Notes: generated from the sequence alone by a model not told the origin. A DNA stretch of 24,836 bases from Candidatus Eiseniibacteriota bacterium (GCA_023132135.1 JAGLYR010000016.1:1-24836), one strand, 5' to 3'; numbered from the stretch's first letter, positions 6,313-15,037 are shown. A program made the numbers and translations.

Positions 6313-8760
6313 CTACATCATGTCTCCGGGATCGACATCCACAATGATACGGCAGGGCCCGCTCTTCCTTCCTTCCAGCGCCGAGCGGATGGCTTCGCGG
6401 GCCGTGGTCGGCTCGGTCGTCTTCACCAGAAGATGCCACCGGTGTTTACCCTTCAGACGTGCGAACCCAGCCGGCGCCGGACCCAGCACGTCCGTTCCCC
6501 CGCTGCGCCTTCGATCCAGATCGTCTCGCAGTGCGCGGCCGACAGTCTGAATTTCCTTCGAGACACTCTCTGCATCCGGGCCTTCACAGACCAGGCGAAT
6601 CAGGCGGCTCCAGGGAGGATACCGAACGGCCCGCCGGTGCTCAACGGCTTCCTTATAAAAGGAGATGAAATCGTGGTTCCGGGCATGCTGAAGGCTGCTG
6701 TGGTCAGGCATGTAGGTCTGGATCACCACCTCTCCACCTGCCTCTCCGCGACCCGCGCGGCCGGCAACCTGTGTGAGCAAGTCAAAGGTCCGCTCCGAAG
6801 CCCGGAAGTCGGGCAGGTTCAGCGCAGTGTCCGCGTTGATGACCCCTACCAGGCTCACCTGCGGGAAGTCCAGGCCCTTGGCGATCATCTGGGTCCCCAG
6901 CAGTATGTCCACCTCCTGTTTGCGAAACCGGTTGATGATCTCGTCGTGGGCGCCTTTGCGCTGAGTGGTGTCCAGGTCCATTCGCTCCACCCTCGCACCC
7001 GGAAAGGAGTCCCGGATCTCCCGCTCCACCTTCTGGGTGCCGACACCCGAGTAGCGAAGGCGCCGCTCTCCGCACTGTGGGCAGCGCTCCATCGCCGGCC
7101 GGCTCAATCCGCAGAGGTGGCACTTCATCTCCCGCTCCTTGGCGTGATATGCCAGCGCAACCTCGCAGTCCGGGCAGCGAAACACCATTCCGCATCCCAG
7201 ACACTGAACATGGGGAGCGAAACTCCTGCGGTTCAGAAAAAGCATGATCTGCTCCTTCCGCCCGAGAGATTCCTCTATCTTCCTCCTCAAGGGTATGGAC
7301 AGAACCCGGGGCTGGCCGCGAGGTTCGCTCCGCAGATCCACCAGAGACACGGGCGGGAGAGGACGGCCCTCCACCCGGTTGTCCAGAGCAATCCTCTCGT
7401 ACTTCCCCGAGAGCGCGTTATGGAAGGTCTCAAAACTGGGCGTCGCGGTGCTCAGAATGACCAGCGCTCCGTTCATCCTGGCCCGAACCAGAGCCACGTC
7501 CCTGGCGTGGTAGCGGGGTGCCTCGGACTCCTTGTAGGCCGATTCCTGTTCCTCGTCCACCACGATGAGGCCGAGGGGGGCCAACGGAGCGAACACAGCC
7601 GAGCGCGCCCCCACCACGACGCTCGCCTCCCCGCGCCGGATCCGGTGCCAACTGTCCCGCCGCTCCCCGGGGGAAAGACCCGAGTGATAGACCTCGACGC
7701 AACTCCCGAACTTCTCGCGGGCCCTGCCCACGGTCTGGCCGGCGAGGGAGATCTCCGGAACCAGCACAAGGGCTTTTCCGCCAGTTCCCAGAACCTGCTC
7801 GACTGCCCGGAGGAACACCTCCGTCTTGCCCGATCCAGTGACGCCATGGAGCAGAACGGTGTGAAACCCCCCCAGGGAGAGCCGGGCCTGGATTCTCTCA
7901 TCCGCCTCGCTCTGGGCCTTGGTCAGCTCATATCCGGGACGGTGTTCGGGTTCCCAGAGAACCCGCGCCCGGCGCTCAGCTGTCTCCTCTGTCACCGTGA
8001 CCCATCCCTTTTCCACGAGCCGGCGGACCGCGTCGCTCTTCACTCCGGCCCGCCGCTGGAGATCCACGGAGGGCAATCCGCTCCCATGGTCCGCTATTAC
8101 CTCGAGGCAGCGGGCCAGCTTCGGGGCCCGGCGGCGGATGCGCTCGGCTTCTTCCCGCAACCCATCGCAATCCAGAGTCGGGTGAATCCAGCGAGTCCGC
8201 CGGACGCCAACGGGGCGGCCGGCGAGTTCCTGCCGCAGTTCGAGGTAGCCCTTGGATGCTAGGCGACGCGCGATCTGGGGCCAGTTCCGTCCCTCGCGAG
8301 CCAGCTCCCGGAGATCCGTCCAAGGCTTCCCGGCAATTTTCTCGAGCACTTTCGCCCACGAGGGATGCTTCTTTCGCCACTGCTGAAGTTGCTCTTCCGA
8401 AGGAGGTTTGACGACCCGGACCTGCCACCGGGTGGACCGGGCTATTCCGGGCGGAAGTGCGCGCTTCAGAACGGCGCCCATGGATGCCATGTAGTAGGCG
8501 GACATCCACCGGCCCAGCTCCAGCAGTTCCGCCGAAAGGACCGGCTCGCCGTCCAGGAGACCCAGGATGTCCCGGACCTCTGCAATCTCCGTCCGGCTGG
8601 AAAGAGAAACGACGAACCCCGTGACCTGGCGGGACAGGAGCGGCACCCGCACAGCGCAACCCACGCGCACCTGTCCCATCAGCGCTTCAGGAATCCGGTA
8701 GGTCAGTGCACGGTGGATCCTCGCGGCAATGGAGACTTGAGCGTAGATATTTCCCGACAA
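6313..8760 (-). CDS. priA: Primosomal protein N' (PriA helicase)
   Basis: PriA is a 3'-5' DNA helicase that recognises stalled forks and D-loops and restarts replication by loading DnaB. Seen in the 815-residue product: an N-terminal 3'-DNA-binding domain (to about 105), a winged-helix-like region (about 115-270), Walker A GVTGSGKT (306-313), DEEQ (402-405), STATPS motif III, eight zinc-ligand cysteines at 520, 523, 529, 532, 547, 550, 560 and 563 inserted in the helicase core, and QVAGRAGRG (664-672). It is longer than E. coli PriA (732), mainly in the region before the helicase core. The start is TTG at 8760 with GGAGGG 7 nt upstream. It has its own promoter, and no other primosome gene lies nearby. 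Confidence 0.97.
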   Translation of the reverse strand: MSGNIYAQVSIAARIHRALTYRIPEALMGQVRVGCAVRVPLLSRQVTGFVVSLSSRTEIAEVRDILGLLDGEPVLSAELLELGRWMSAYYMASMGAVLKRALPPGIARSTRWQVRVVKPPSEEQLQQWRKKHPSWAKVLEKIAGKPWTDLRELAREGRNWPQIARRLASKGYLELRQELAGRPVGVRRTRWIHPTLDCDGLREEAERIRRRAPKLARCLEVIADHGSGLPSVDLQRRAGVKSDAVRRLVEKGWVTVTEETAERRARVLWEPEHRPGYELTKAQSEADERIQARLSLGGFHTVLLHGVTGSGKTEVFLRAVEQVLGTGGKALVLVPEISLAGQTVGRAREKFGSCVEVYHSGLSPGERRDSWHRIRRGEASVVVGARSAVFAPLAPLGLIVVDEEQESAYKESEAPRYHARDVALVRARMNGALVILSTATPSFETFHNALSGKYERIALDNRVEGRPLPPVSLVDLRSEPRGQPRVLSIPLRRKIEESLGRKEQIMLFLNRRSFAPHVQCLGCGMVFRCPDCEVALAYHAKEREMKCHLCGLSRPAMERCPQCGERRLRYSGVGTQKVEREIRDSFPGARVERMDLDTTQRKGAHDEIINRFRKQEVDILLGTQMIAKGLDFPQVSLVGVINADTALNLPDFRASERTFDLLTQVAGRAGRGEAGGEVVIQTYMPDHSSLQHARNHDFISFYKEAVEHRRAVRYPPWSRLIRLVCEGPDAESVSKEIQTVGRALRDDLDRRRSGGTDVLGPAPAGFARLKGKHRWHLLVKTTEPTTAREAIRSALEGRKSGPCRIIVDVDPGDMM

Positions 8761-8781
8761 TGGTAGACCCTCCTCACCCGC

Positions 8782-8810
8782 AGTATAGGATGCAGAAGGG
8801 TCTCGCTCAA
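8782..8810 (-). promoter_or_regulatory. Promoter for priA
   Basis: On the minus strand TTGAGC (8805-8810) is 17 bp from TATACT (8782-8787). The transcript would begin near 8775, leaving a leader of about 15 nt that contains the GGAGGG ribosome-binding site before the TTG start. Confidence 0.7.
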
Positions 8811-8823
8811 GTACATGTTGGGA

Positions 8824-8879
8824 TTGTCACTCGTCACTCGCCCTATTTCCTATTTCCCATTTGCTATTTCCTATTCCCT
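8824..8879. repeat. Degenerate heptamer array at the response-regulator stop
   Basis: Eight 7-bp units run without interruption: TTGTCAC, TCGTCAC, TCGCCCT, ATTTCCT, ATTTCCC, ATTTGCT, ATTTCCT, ATTCCCT. The unit drifts along the array while the spacing stays at 7. The array overlaps the last codons and the TAG stop (8871-8873) of the response regulator and fills the gap up to the priA promoter. Confidence 0.8.
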
Positions 8880-9275
8880 GTGGGTACCTGGCGGCGTGGC
8901 GCTCAGCACCCCCTGCACGCGCTCAATGAGCTTGGCGGGGCTGAAGGGCTTGGTCACGTAGTCGTCCGCACCCGCGTCCACTCCGCGCTTGCGATCCGTC
9001 TCGCGCCCCTTCGCCGTCAGCATGATCACCGGGATGTCCTTGGTATCCGGGTTGGACTTGATCTTTTTGCAGGCTTCGAACCCGTCCATCTTGGGCATCA
9101 TGATATCCATGACAATCAAATCCGGACGATCCGCCTTCGACCGTTCCACAGCCTGCTCGCCATCCCCGGCCGTGATCACTTCGTAGCCCTCCGCGCCGAG
9201 ACTGAAGTCGAGGATGTGCAGGATGTAGCGTTCGTCATCGACCACCAGGATCTTGCACTTGTTGTTGTCGCTCAT
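8871..9275 (-). CDS. Single-domain response regulator (CheY-like)
   Basis: This 134-residue protein is a bare receiver domain. Seen: the acidic pair Asp13-Asp14 in VVDDE, the phospho-acceptor Asp57 in VMDIMMPKMDG, switch Thr87 and Lys109 in VTKPF. There is no output domain. It is the last gene of the signalling operon, 27 bp behind the hybrid kinase, so that kinase is its most likely phosphodonor (inferred from position). The ATG at 9275 follows GGAGAGGACGG. The coding end runs into a heptamer repeat array, so the C-terminal residues PGTHRE may be repeat-derived. Confidence 0.95.
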   Translation of the reverse strand: MSDNNKCKILVVDDERYILHILDFSLGAEGYEVITAGDGEQAVERSKADRPDLIVMDIMMPKMDGFEACKKIKSNPDTKDIPVIMLTAKGRETDRKRGVDAGADDYVTKPFSPAKLIERVQGVLSATPPGTHRE

Positions 9276-9302
9276 GATGTCCGTCCTCTCCTCCGTTGCG
9301 GT

Positions 9303-11819
9303 TCAACTCCGGGAAACGCCTGAGCCCACCGGCTCCCTGGCTTTTTCGCTCCGGGCTTCCACTTCCCGCCATTCTTCGACAAGGGCTCCGGCAACCTCGG
9401 GATCAAACTGGGTCCCGGCACAGCGGTCGATTTCCTCGATCGCCTCCTCCGAGGTTCTGGTTCTCCGGTAGGGCCGCTCCGACGTCATGGAACCGAAGGC
9501 ATCCAGCACGGCCAGAACCCTGGCGCCCAGAGGGATCGCTTCCCCCTCGAGCCCATCCGGGTATCCACTGCCGTCGAACCACTCGTGGTGGTGCAGGACC
9601 ACCTGCTTCACCTGCTCCAGGAACTCGACTGGCGACAGGATCTCCACCCCGATCCGCGGATGGTTGCGAACCTGGCTGAGTTCCTCCGGCTCCAGCTTTC
9701 CCGGCTTGCTCACAATGGATTCCTCGACACGGGTCATTCCCACATCGTGGATGTCCCAGATGTAGCGCATGATCTCGACGTCGGCCCTCTGCATTCCCAT
9801 GCGCCGACACACCCCCTCGAGAACACGCTGGAATTCCGGCGAGCCGGTCACACCGCTACGCCGCCGGGCGTCGATGATCGCCTGGAGAGCCTGCTGCGTC
9901 GGGGGCAGAACTCCTGCCACGTCTTCCCCCCGAACGACTTGCTCCAGCACCACGGCCAGACGGTCCGCCAGACACGCCAACAGGTCCCGGTCGTCGGCGG
10001 TAAAGGAGGTGCAGGAGACGCGGTTGCTCACGTTCAGCACACCGATGACACGCCCCCCGGTCGTCAGCGGCACACTCAGAAGGGATTTCGTTTCGTAGGT
10101 CGGCCTGTTTCTGCGCCCGAATCTATCGTCCTCTTCGATGTTGCAGACCAGGACGGGCTGCCCATGCCTGGCCACCCAACCGGAGATCTCCTCGCCGATG
10201 GGAACCCTCGTGTTCTCAATGATCTCCTGATCCAGCCCCAGGGAAGTCTCGATAAACAGATCTTCTCTCTTCTCGTCGACCAGCATGATTGAGGCACTCC
10301 CGGACTGCATCACCTCGGCAATGAGCTGGACGATGAGATCGGGGACCCGGCGCGGGCGCCCCATGGCCGTCGTCTCGGGGCAGACGGACTCACGCCGGGG
10401 CAGCCAGACCATGAAGCTGGAACCCTCGCCTTCCTTGGACTCGGCCCAAATCCGGCCGCCATGTCGTCCCACAATGCTCCGGCAGATCGACAGTCCCAGT
10501 CCCACCCCCCCGTACTCGCGCGTCGAGGAGCTGTCGGTCTGGTAGAACCGATCGAACACTCTGCCGAGGTTCTCCCTGCTGATACCGATCCCCGTATCTC
10601 TCACTTCCAGCAACGCACCCTTCTCATCCCCCTCCACCCGGACCCGGATGGTGCCGCCGGGAGGGGTGAACTTCACCGCGTTGCGAAGCAGATTCAGAAC
10701 CAGTTGCATCGTCAGGTTCCGATCCGCCAGGATCGGTTCCGTGTCCGGCAGCTCCGGAATCAGCGTCAGTCCTTTCTGCTGCACCTCCGGTTCAAGCACA
10801 GAAAGCGCGCCGCGCGCCACCCGCTCCAGCTTCAGGGGTTCCCGGTTGAGCTCAATCCCGCCGGCCTCCATACGGGAGAAGTCCAGGAGATCGTCGACCA
10901 GACCCGTGAGACGCATCGTTTCCTCAAGGATGACCTTGAGGAAATGGTTGTGTTGGCCTTCCAGCCGGGGACCCACCTCGGTCATCACCGTGTCGAGGTA
11001 GGCCCGGATGGACGTCAGCGGAGTCCTGAGCTCGTGGGAGACGTTGGCCATGAAGGCGTTCTTGGTTTGATTCAGCTCCTCCAGCTTGGCCGTCACCCAC
11101 TTCAGTTCGCGGATCTTACCTTCCAGCTCCCGGTACAACCGGGCATTCTCGATGGAGATCACGGCGTGGTTGGAGAAAATCTCCAGGGTCTCGATCGCCT
11201 CCGTGGAGGGCACCTGCCGATCCACCGGATCGTCCACTGAGAGATAGCCGATCAAGCGACGGTCGCGGGTCCGCAGCGGCACAAACAGACTGTCGAGAGG
11301 ATGCCATTCTCCCTCCTGCCGCTCTCCCAGATCGGGGATCACGAGGCGGTCGTCGTCCTCGTCCCAGTACTGGGCCTCGTGGTTGATGAAGTAGGATCCC
11401 CCGATGCGGAACTCGTCCTTCATCAGGCCCCGGAATTCCTCCAGCGGCACCTCGTTATGCCTCAGCTTGATGACATCCTCTTCGTCCAGACCTGCAAAGG
11501 CACAGGCTTTGAAAGTCTCCGTCTCTTCATCCAGAAGGCGCACCAGAACCCGCCGGAATCCCAAGCTCTCCCGAACCGCCTGCGCGATGCACGTCAGCAG
11601 CTGATCCAGTTCCAGCGTGGCATTCATCGTGTTGCTGATGTCCAGGATTCTGGCCAGGTTGTTCGCCCGCTTCTCGGCCAGGTCCTGTGCCCTGCATTCC
11701 GCCGTCCGGCCCCGCAGCGCCCAAGCCCTCCAGCCCAGTACCAGCCCAATCAGAGCCGACAGGCACAGCGTCCAGAGCAGAGAGTGGCTGTTCAGGGTCA
11801 TGAGAGAGAGGCTCAGCAC
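9303..11819 (-). CDS. Sensor histidine kinase fused to GAF and HD-GYP domains
   Basis: The 838-residue product has one N-terminal membrane segment (about 13-30), a GAF domain (about 70-225), a linker coiled coil, HisKA with phospho-accepting His262 in SHELRTP, and HATPase_c with Asn380, DTGIGI (408-413) and GLGLS (440-444), all intact. A second GAF (about 490-630) and a C-terminal HD-GYP domain (about 640-815) follow. HD-GYP domains hydrolyse c-di-GMP. Retained here are His691-Asp692, His720, the HHHE run (743-746), GYP (752-754) and Asp773. Changed are HDxGK (HDVGM), DAL (GSM) and the first-helix His, so activity is uncertain. A kinase and an HD-GYP on one chain is an unusual architecture. 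The GTG start at 11819 (AGGAGA 7 nt upstream) overlaps the stop of the preceding gene. Confidence 0.9.
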   Translation of the reverse strand: MLSLSLMTLNSHSLLWTLCLSALIGLVLGWRAWALRGRTAECRAQDLAEKRANNLARILDISNTMNATLELDQLLTCIAQAVRESLGFRRVLVRLLDEETETFKACAFAGLDEEDVIKLRHNEVPLEEFRGLMKDEFRIGGSYFINHEAQYWDEDDDRLVIPDLGERQEGEWHPLDSLFVPLRTRDRRLIGYLSVDDPVDRQVPSTEAIETLEIFSNHAVISIENARLYRELEGKIRELKWVTAKLEELNQTKNAFMANVSHELRTPLTSIRAYLDTVMTEVGPRLEGQHNHFLKVILEETMRLTGLVDDLLDFSRMEAGGIELNREPLKLERVARGALSVLEPEVQQKGLTLIPELPDTEPILADRNLTMQLVLNLLRNAVKFTPPGGTIRVRVEGDEKGALLEVRDTGIGISRENLGRVFDRFYQTDSSSTREYGGVGLGLSICRSIVGRHGGRIWAESKEGEGSSFMVWLPRRESVCPETTAMGRPRRVPDLIVQLIAEVMQSGSASIMLVDEKREDLFIETSLGLDQEIIENTRVPIGEEISGWVARHGQPVLVCNIEEDDRFGRRNRPTYETKSLLSVPLTTGGRVIGVLNVSNRVSCTSFTADDRDLLACLADRLAVVLEQVVRGEDVAGVLPPTQQALQAIIDARRRSGVTGSPEFQRVLEGVCRRMGMQRADVEIMRYIWDIHDVGMTRVEESIVSKPGKLEPEELSQVRNHPRIGVEILSPVEFLEQVKQVVLHHHEWFDGSGYPDGLEGEAIPLGARVLAVLDAFGSMTSERPYRRTRTSEEAIEEIDRCAGTQFDPEVAGALVEEWREVEARSEKAREPVGSGVSRS

Positions 11820-13999
11820 AGCGATTTCTCCTGCTCCTGCGGCTTCATTCCAGGTTCCGTATCGGGTTTCGCAGTCGGGCCCGTTTCCGGCAGTACGGTC
11901 GCGAGTGGCTCGGACAGTGCCGGAGCCCTCTCCCCGAATGAAGACCCGCTGACCGAAGCTATCATGGTGAGACCCTCCCAGAGATCCTGTCTCACCAGAT
12001 CCGGATCCTCCTCCCGCGCCAGGGACCGGGCAATGACGGAGGCCAGATGCTGAATGAGGTGGAGGTCACGTTCCCGGAACTCGGATCCACCCTCCCTTTC
12101 CCGCACCTCCAGTACCCCGAAACACTCGGAATTCCACAGCAGGGGAGCGAGCAACCGGGTCTTCGTAACGGTGCCTACCTCATCCTTCTGGAGTGCCGGG
12201 GCTCCGGTGTCGGCAACCCGGCCGATGGCGCCCTGCCCCACGGGAATCCGGAGGTGCCGGGCTTCCACATCGTCCATGCCACAGGCGGACTGCACGTAGA
12301 GCTCGTTTGTTGCGCCGTCTATAAGGAGAAGGGTCGCACGGCGAGCGCCTGTGAGATCCGCGACCAGAGACGTCATCACACCCAGGATCCGGGAGTGATC
12401 CGTTCCTCCCGGCAAAAGCCGGGTGACCTCCGGCGGCAGATGCCGGACGTGTCGCCCGAGCGGCAGAGACATGACGATCTGAAAGGCGCCGCTGGCCCGC
12501 GGGTCGACCCTGACCATGCCGCCATGCTCACCGATCACGGATCGGGTCACCGCCAGACTCAGGTGACGTCCCTCCAGCCTCGAAAGATCCAGTGCGGCGG
12601 ATGGGCCGCGATGGGCCAGTCCCCGCTCCAGCATTTCGATGAGTTCTCCGGAACTCTGCCCATTGATCACGACCCGCGCTGTCCCCGGCTGTGCTTCAAG
12701 AGCCAGGGACAGGACGCTGTCCCGATGGACTCCCTGGACCAGGTACTCCAGGAGCAGATCCAGGCCTTCCTGCAGGAGGCCCCGGTGGCACAGAATCGTG
12801 ATGTCCCGAGAGGATGCCGGGGCTTTCAGCAGAACGCCCCGGCGGACCGCCGAAGCCGTGTGCTTCACGGCCACTTCGTGCACCAGATCCCCAAGCGATG
12901 CGCCGCTGCGGGCAGGTGCAAACACCGCCGGCCGCGTCCCTCCAAGGGCATCCATCTCGTCCACCACCCCAAGAGCCTGATCCGCCTTTTTCATCACGGC
13001 ATCAGCCATGGGTCGCCGGAGACGGGCGCCCGCTCCTCCGCCCGCGCCCGCCAGCATTCCGGCCAGGCTCTGTACGGCCATAACCGGTTCTCTCAGTTCC
13101 CTCGCCAGTGCCCCGAGGAGCCGCGCACGCACGCGCCGCTCCATGCGGAGCTTTTCGATCTCGCCTTTCAGTTCTGTCATATGCTCCGAGAGCTCATTGC
13201 CGAATCTCAGCTTCTCCAGAGTCACCGAAGCGAGGTTGCCCAGAATGGTGAGAACCCGGACCTCCTTCCCCGTGAAAGCTCCCGCCTCACCGGAGCCAAG
13301 AAGAACCCCGCCAAAGACCCGGTCTCCCGACAGAAGGGGGATGGCCACGAGCGAGCGCATCTCCGTCCATGGGATGTCTGGAGCGCATTCCATGTTCTCA
13401 TCTTCGCCGAGCGACGACACCACCAGCGGCTCTCCCTGTTCCACCAGACGGGAAGCCACACTTCCCGGAGGAATCGCGTCGCCGGGGTCAAGATGGAACT
13501 GGTCCAGATCGTCGGTTCCGACCTTCCGGACGATTGTCACACGCTCATCTTCCAGCAGGAACGCGCAGGCAACTTCCGCCCCTGCAATCTGGCGAGCATC
13601 CTCCACCAGACCGGCGAGCAGATCCTCCCGGCCCAGCGACCGGGACACCGTGAGCGACGATTCGTAGAGCGTCCGGAGTTCCCGGATCCGGCGTTCTGAT
13701 TCTCCGGCAAGGTCTCCCATCTCCTGCATCATGGAGCCATAGGCGGCCTCCTCCACACTCAGCCGCGAGCGCAGGCGGCGAGCGGTGAACGCAACGAGGA
13801 AGAGAGCCAGCGCAAGGGCAGGGGGCAGCAGAAACCACGCGTTGAGCACGCCCCACCACCGGGCAGCCAGGATCGAGCCTGCGAGAACAGCCAGTACAAC
13901 CCAGCGCTCGAGGCCGGGACGGACTGCGTCGCGGGCCGCGCGCTCACGGCTCCGCCAGCGCGTGTGATAGTGTCCGCTTGTTCTTGATGTTCGGCGCAT
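11813..13999 (-). CDS. GAF/histidine-kinase-like protein lacking the catalytic histidine
   Basis: The 728-residue product resembles its downstream neighbour: two membrane segments (about 33-46 and 54-73), GAF (about 105-265), a HisKA-like helix, an ATPase-like region and a second GAF (about 525-685), but no HD-GYP. In the HisKA motif SHELRTP reads AREL-REP, with Arg300 where the phosphorylated His should be. The ATPase part lacks the N-box Asn and has no DxGxG or GxGxG boxes; only the ending HGGMVRVDPRASGAFQIVMSLPLG still resembles the fold. It is therefore probably a pseudokinase, acting as sensor, scaffold or regulator of the intact kinase (inference). The ATG at 13999 has AGGAG 9 nt upstream. 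The gene begins 12 bp after the GGDEF gene and its TGA overlaps the next start. Confidence 0.85.
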   Translation of the reverse strand: MRRTSRTSGHYHTRWRSRERAARDAVRPGLERWVVLAVLAGSILAARWWGVLNAWFLLPPALALALFLVAFTARRLRSRLSVEEAAYGSMMQEMGDLAGESERRIRELRTLYESSLTVSRSLGREDLLAGLVEDARQIAGAEVACAFLLEDERVTIVRKVGTDDLDQFHLDPGDAIPPGSVASRLVEQGEPLVVSSLGEDENMECAPDIPWTEMRSLVAIPLLSGDRVFGGVLLGSGEAGAFTGKEVRVLTILGNLASVTLEKLRFGNELSEHMTELKGEIEKLRMERRVRARLLGALARELREPVMAVQSLAGMLAGAGGGAGARLRRPMADAVMKKADQALGVVDEMDALGGTRPAVFAPARSGASLGDLVHEVAVKHTASAVRRGVLLKAPASSRDITILCHRGLLQEGLDLLLEYLVQGVHRDSVLSLALEAQPGTARVVINGQSSGELIEMLERGLAHRGPSAALDLSRLEGRHLSLAVTRSVIGEHGGMVRVDPRASGAFQIVMSLPLGRHVRHLPPEVTRLLPGGTDHSRILGVMTSLVADLTGARRATLLLIDGATNELYVQSACGMDDVEARHLRIPVGQGAIGRVADTGAPALQKDEVGTVTKTRLLAPLLWNSECFGVLEVREREGGSEFRERDLHLIQHLASVIARSLAREEDPDLVRQDLWEGLTMIASVSGSSFGERAPALSEPLATVLPETGPTAKPDTEPGMKPQEQEKSLC

Positions 14000-14011
14000 C
14001 TCTGGGGACTC

Positions 14012-15037
14012 CTACGTCTGGTGAACTGCTTCCTCTACGGGCGTCGCAATCTCGGGACTCCAGCCTCCCCGCCGTTCCCGAACGACGACCGAGCCTTCCT
14101 GCCGCTTGCCGAAGCACTTCAGTTCCGAGGCGATGTCGCTGACCTGGGCGACGTGCTCGACAGGACCGTTCTCGTCGGTCACCACAGCCAGGGTGATGGC
14201 CAGAAGCGGAACCCGGGCTACCCCGCCTTGCCGGTTCCCGACTTCCAGGTAGCCGCGGTCCAGATCGGCGGGCGCGAAAAGCGACCGGACCTCCGCGTCG
14301 AAACGACGGACGATCTCGGTCGTCAGTTTATCCACCAGGTCCACTGTGGTGAGCACCACGAAGTCGTCGCCTCCGATGTGGCCCACGAAATCCTCGGAAT
14401 TGCCGAATTCCTTGACCACAGAGGTCAGAACCCTGGCTGTGAGGGTGATAGCTGAATCGCCGCGGCTGTATCCGTAGTGATCATTGAAAGCTTTGAAACT
14501 GTCCAGATCGGCGTACACGAAGGCAAAAACCCCTCCACACCTCAGACGGGACTCAATTCCCCGCGCGATAGCGAGGTTCCCCGGGAGCCCGGTCAAGGGA
14601 TTGGCCTGCCGCTGGGAGCATGACCACTCCAGGGCATTCCGTACGCGGGCAAGGATCTCGGCAGTGGCAAAGGGCTTGGTGATGTAGTCGTTCGCGCCGT
14701 CTCCCAGACCCTCCAGCCTGTCCTCCAGCTCACACTTTGCTGTGATCATGATAACCGGGATATGAGAGGTCCAGAAATCCGCCCGGAGTTGCCGGCACAC
14801 TTCGTTGCCATCCACCAAGGGCATCATGAGGTCCAGCAGGACAAGGTCCGGCGGGTCCCGGCGAACCTTGTCCAGGGCTTCCTGTCCTCCCTCGGCCAGG
14901 GTGACGCGGTATCCAGCGTTCTCCAGGTGGTACTTGAGGATCTCGCGGAGGTGAACTTCGTCATCGACCACCAGGATCCTCTTGGGCCCCTCGAGGACAC
15001 CGGCGGCACAGCCTCCTGGCAGGACATCCGAAAACAT
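14012..15037 (-). CDS. Response regulator with GGDEF-type output (GGDDF variant)
   Basis: The 341-residue protein has a receiver domain (about 18-135) with Asp25-Asp26, phospho-acceptor Asp69 in LLDLMMP, Thr99 and Lys121, then a GGDEF domain (about 145-315) opening with NPLTGLPGN and containing DLDSFKAFNDHYG. The signature is GGDDF (222-226) instead of GG(D/E)EF. GGDEF proteins make c-di-GMP from two GTP; with Asp in place of the fourth-position Glu, synthesis, GTP binding only, or another nucleotide product all remain possible. No RxxD inhibitory site is evident directly before the signature. It leads the signalling operon. The ATG at 15037 is the only reasonable start, though its upstream GGGTTGATGA is a weak ribosome-binding site. 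Confidence 0.9.
   Translation of the reverse strand: MFSDVLPGGCAAGVLEGPKRILVVDDEVHLREILKYHLENAGYRVTLAEGGQEALDKVRRDPPDLVLLDLMMPLVDGNEVCRQLRADFWTSHIPVIMITAKCELEDRLEGLGDGANDYITKPFATAEILARVRNALEWSCSQRQANPLTGLPGNLAIARGIESRLRCGGVFAFVYADLDSFKAFNDHYGYSRGDSAITLTARVLTSVVKEFGNSEDFVGHIGGDDFVVLTTVDLVDKLTTEIVRRFDAEVRSLFAPADLDRGYLEVGNRQGGVARVPLLAITLAVVTDENGPVEHVAQVSDIASELKCFGKRQEGSVVVRERRGGWSPEIATPVEEAVHQT

Noticed and set aside
6433-8262. Long plus-strand open frame (609 codons) opposite priA
   Set aside because: It is antisense to the conserved helicase motifs of priA and its translation shows no domain; GC-rich DNA gives long shadow frames. The same applies to plus-strand frames at 12047-13699, 16461-17672, 17764-19041, 20733-21881 and 22052-23446.
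11813-13999. Disrupted kinase caused by a frameshift or sequencing error
   Set aside because: The frame is uninterrupted for 728 codons with intact flanking GAF domains, and several separate kinase motifs are replaced, not just one residue.
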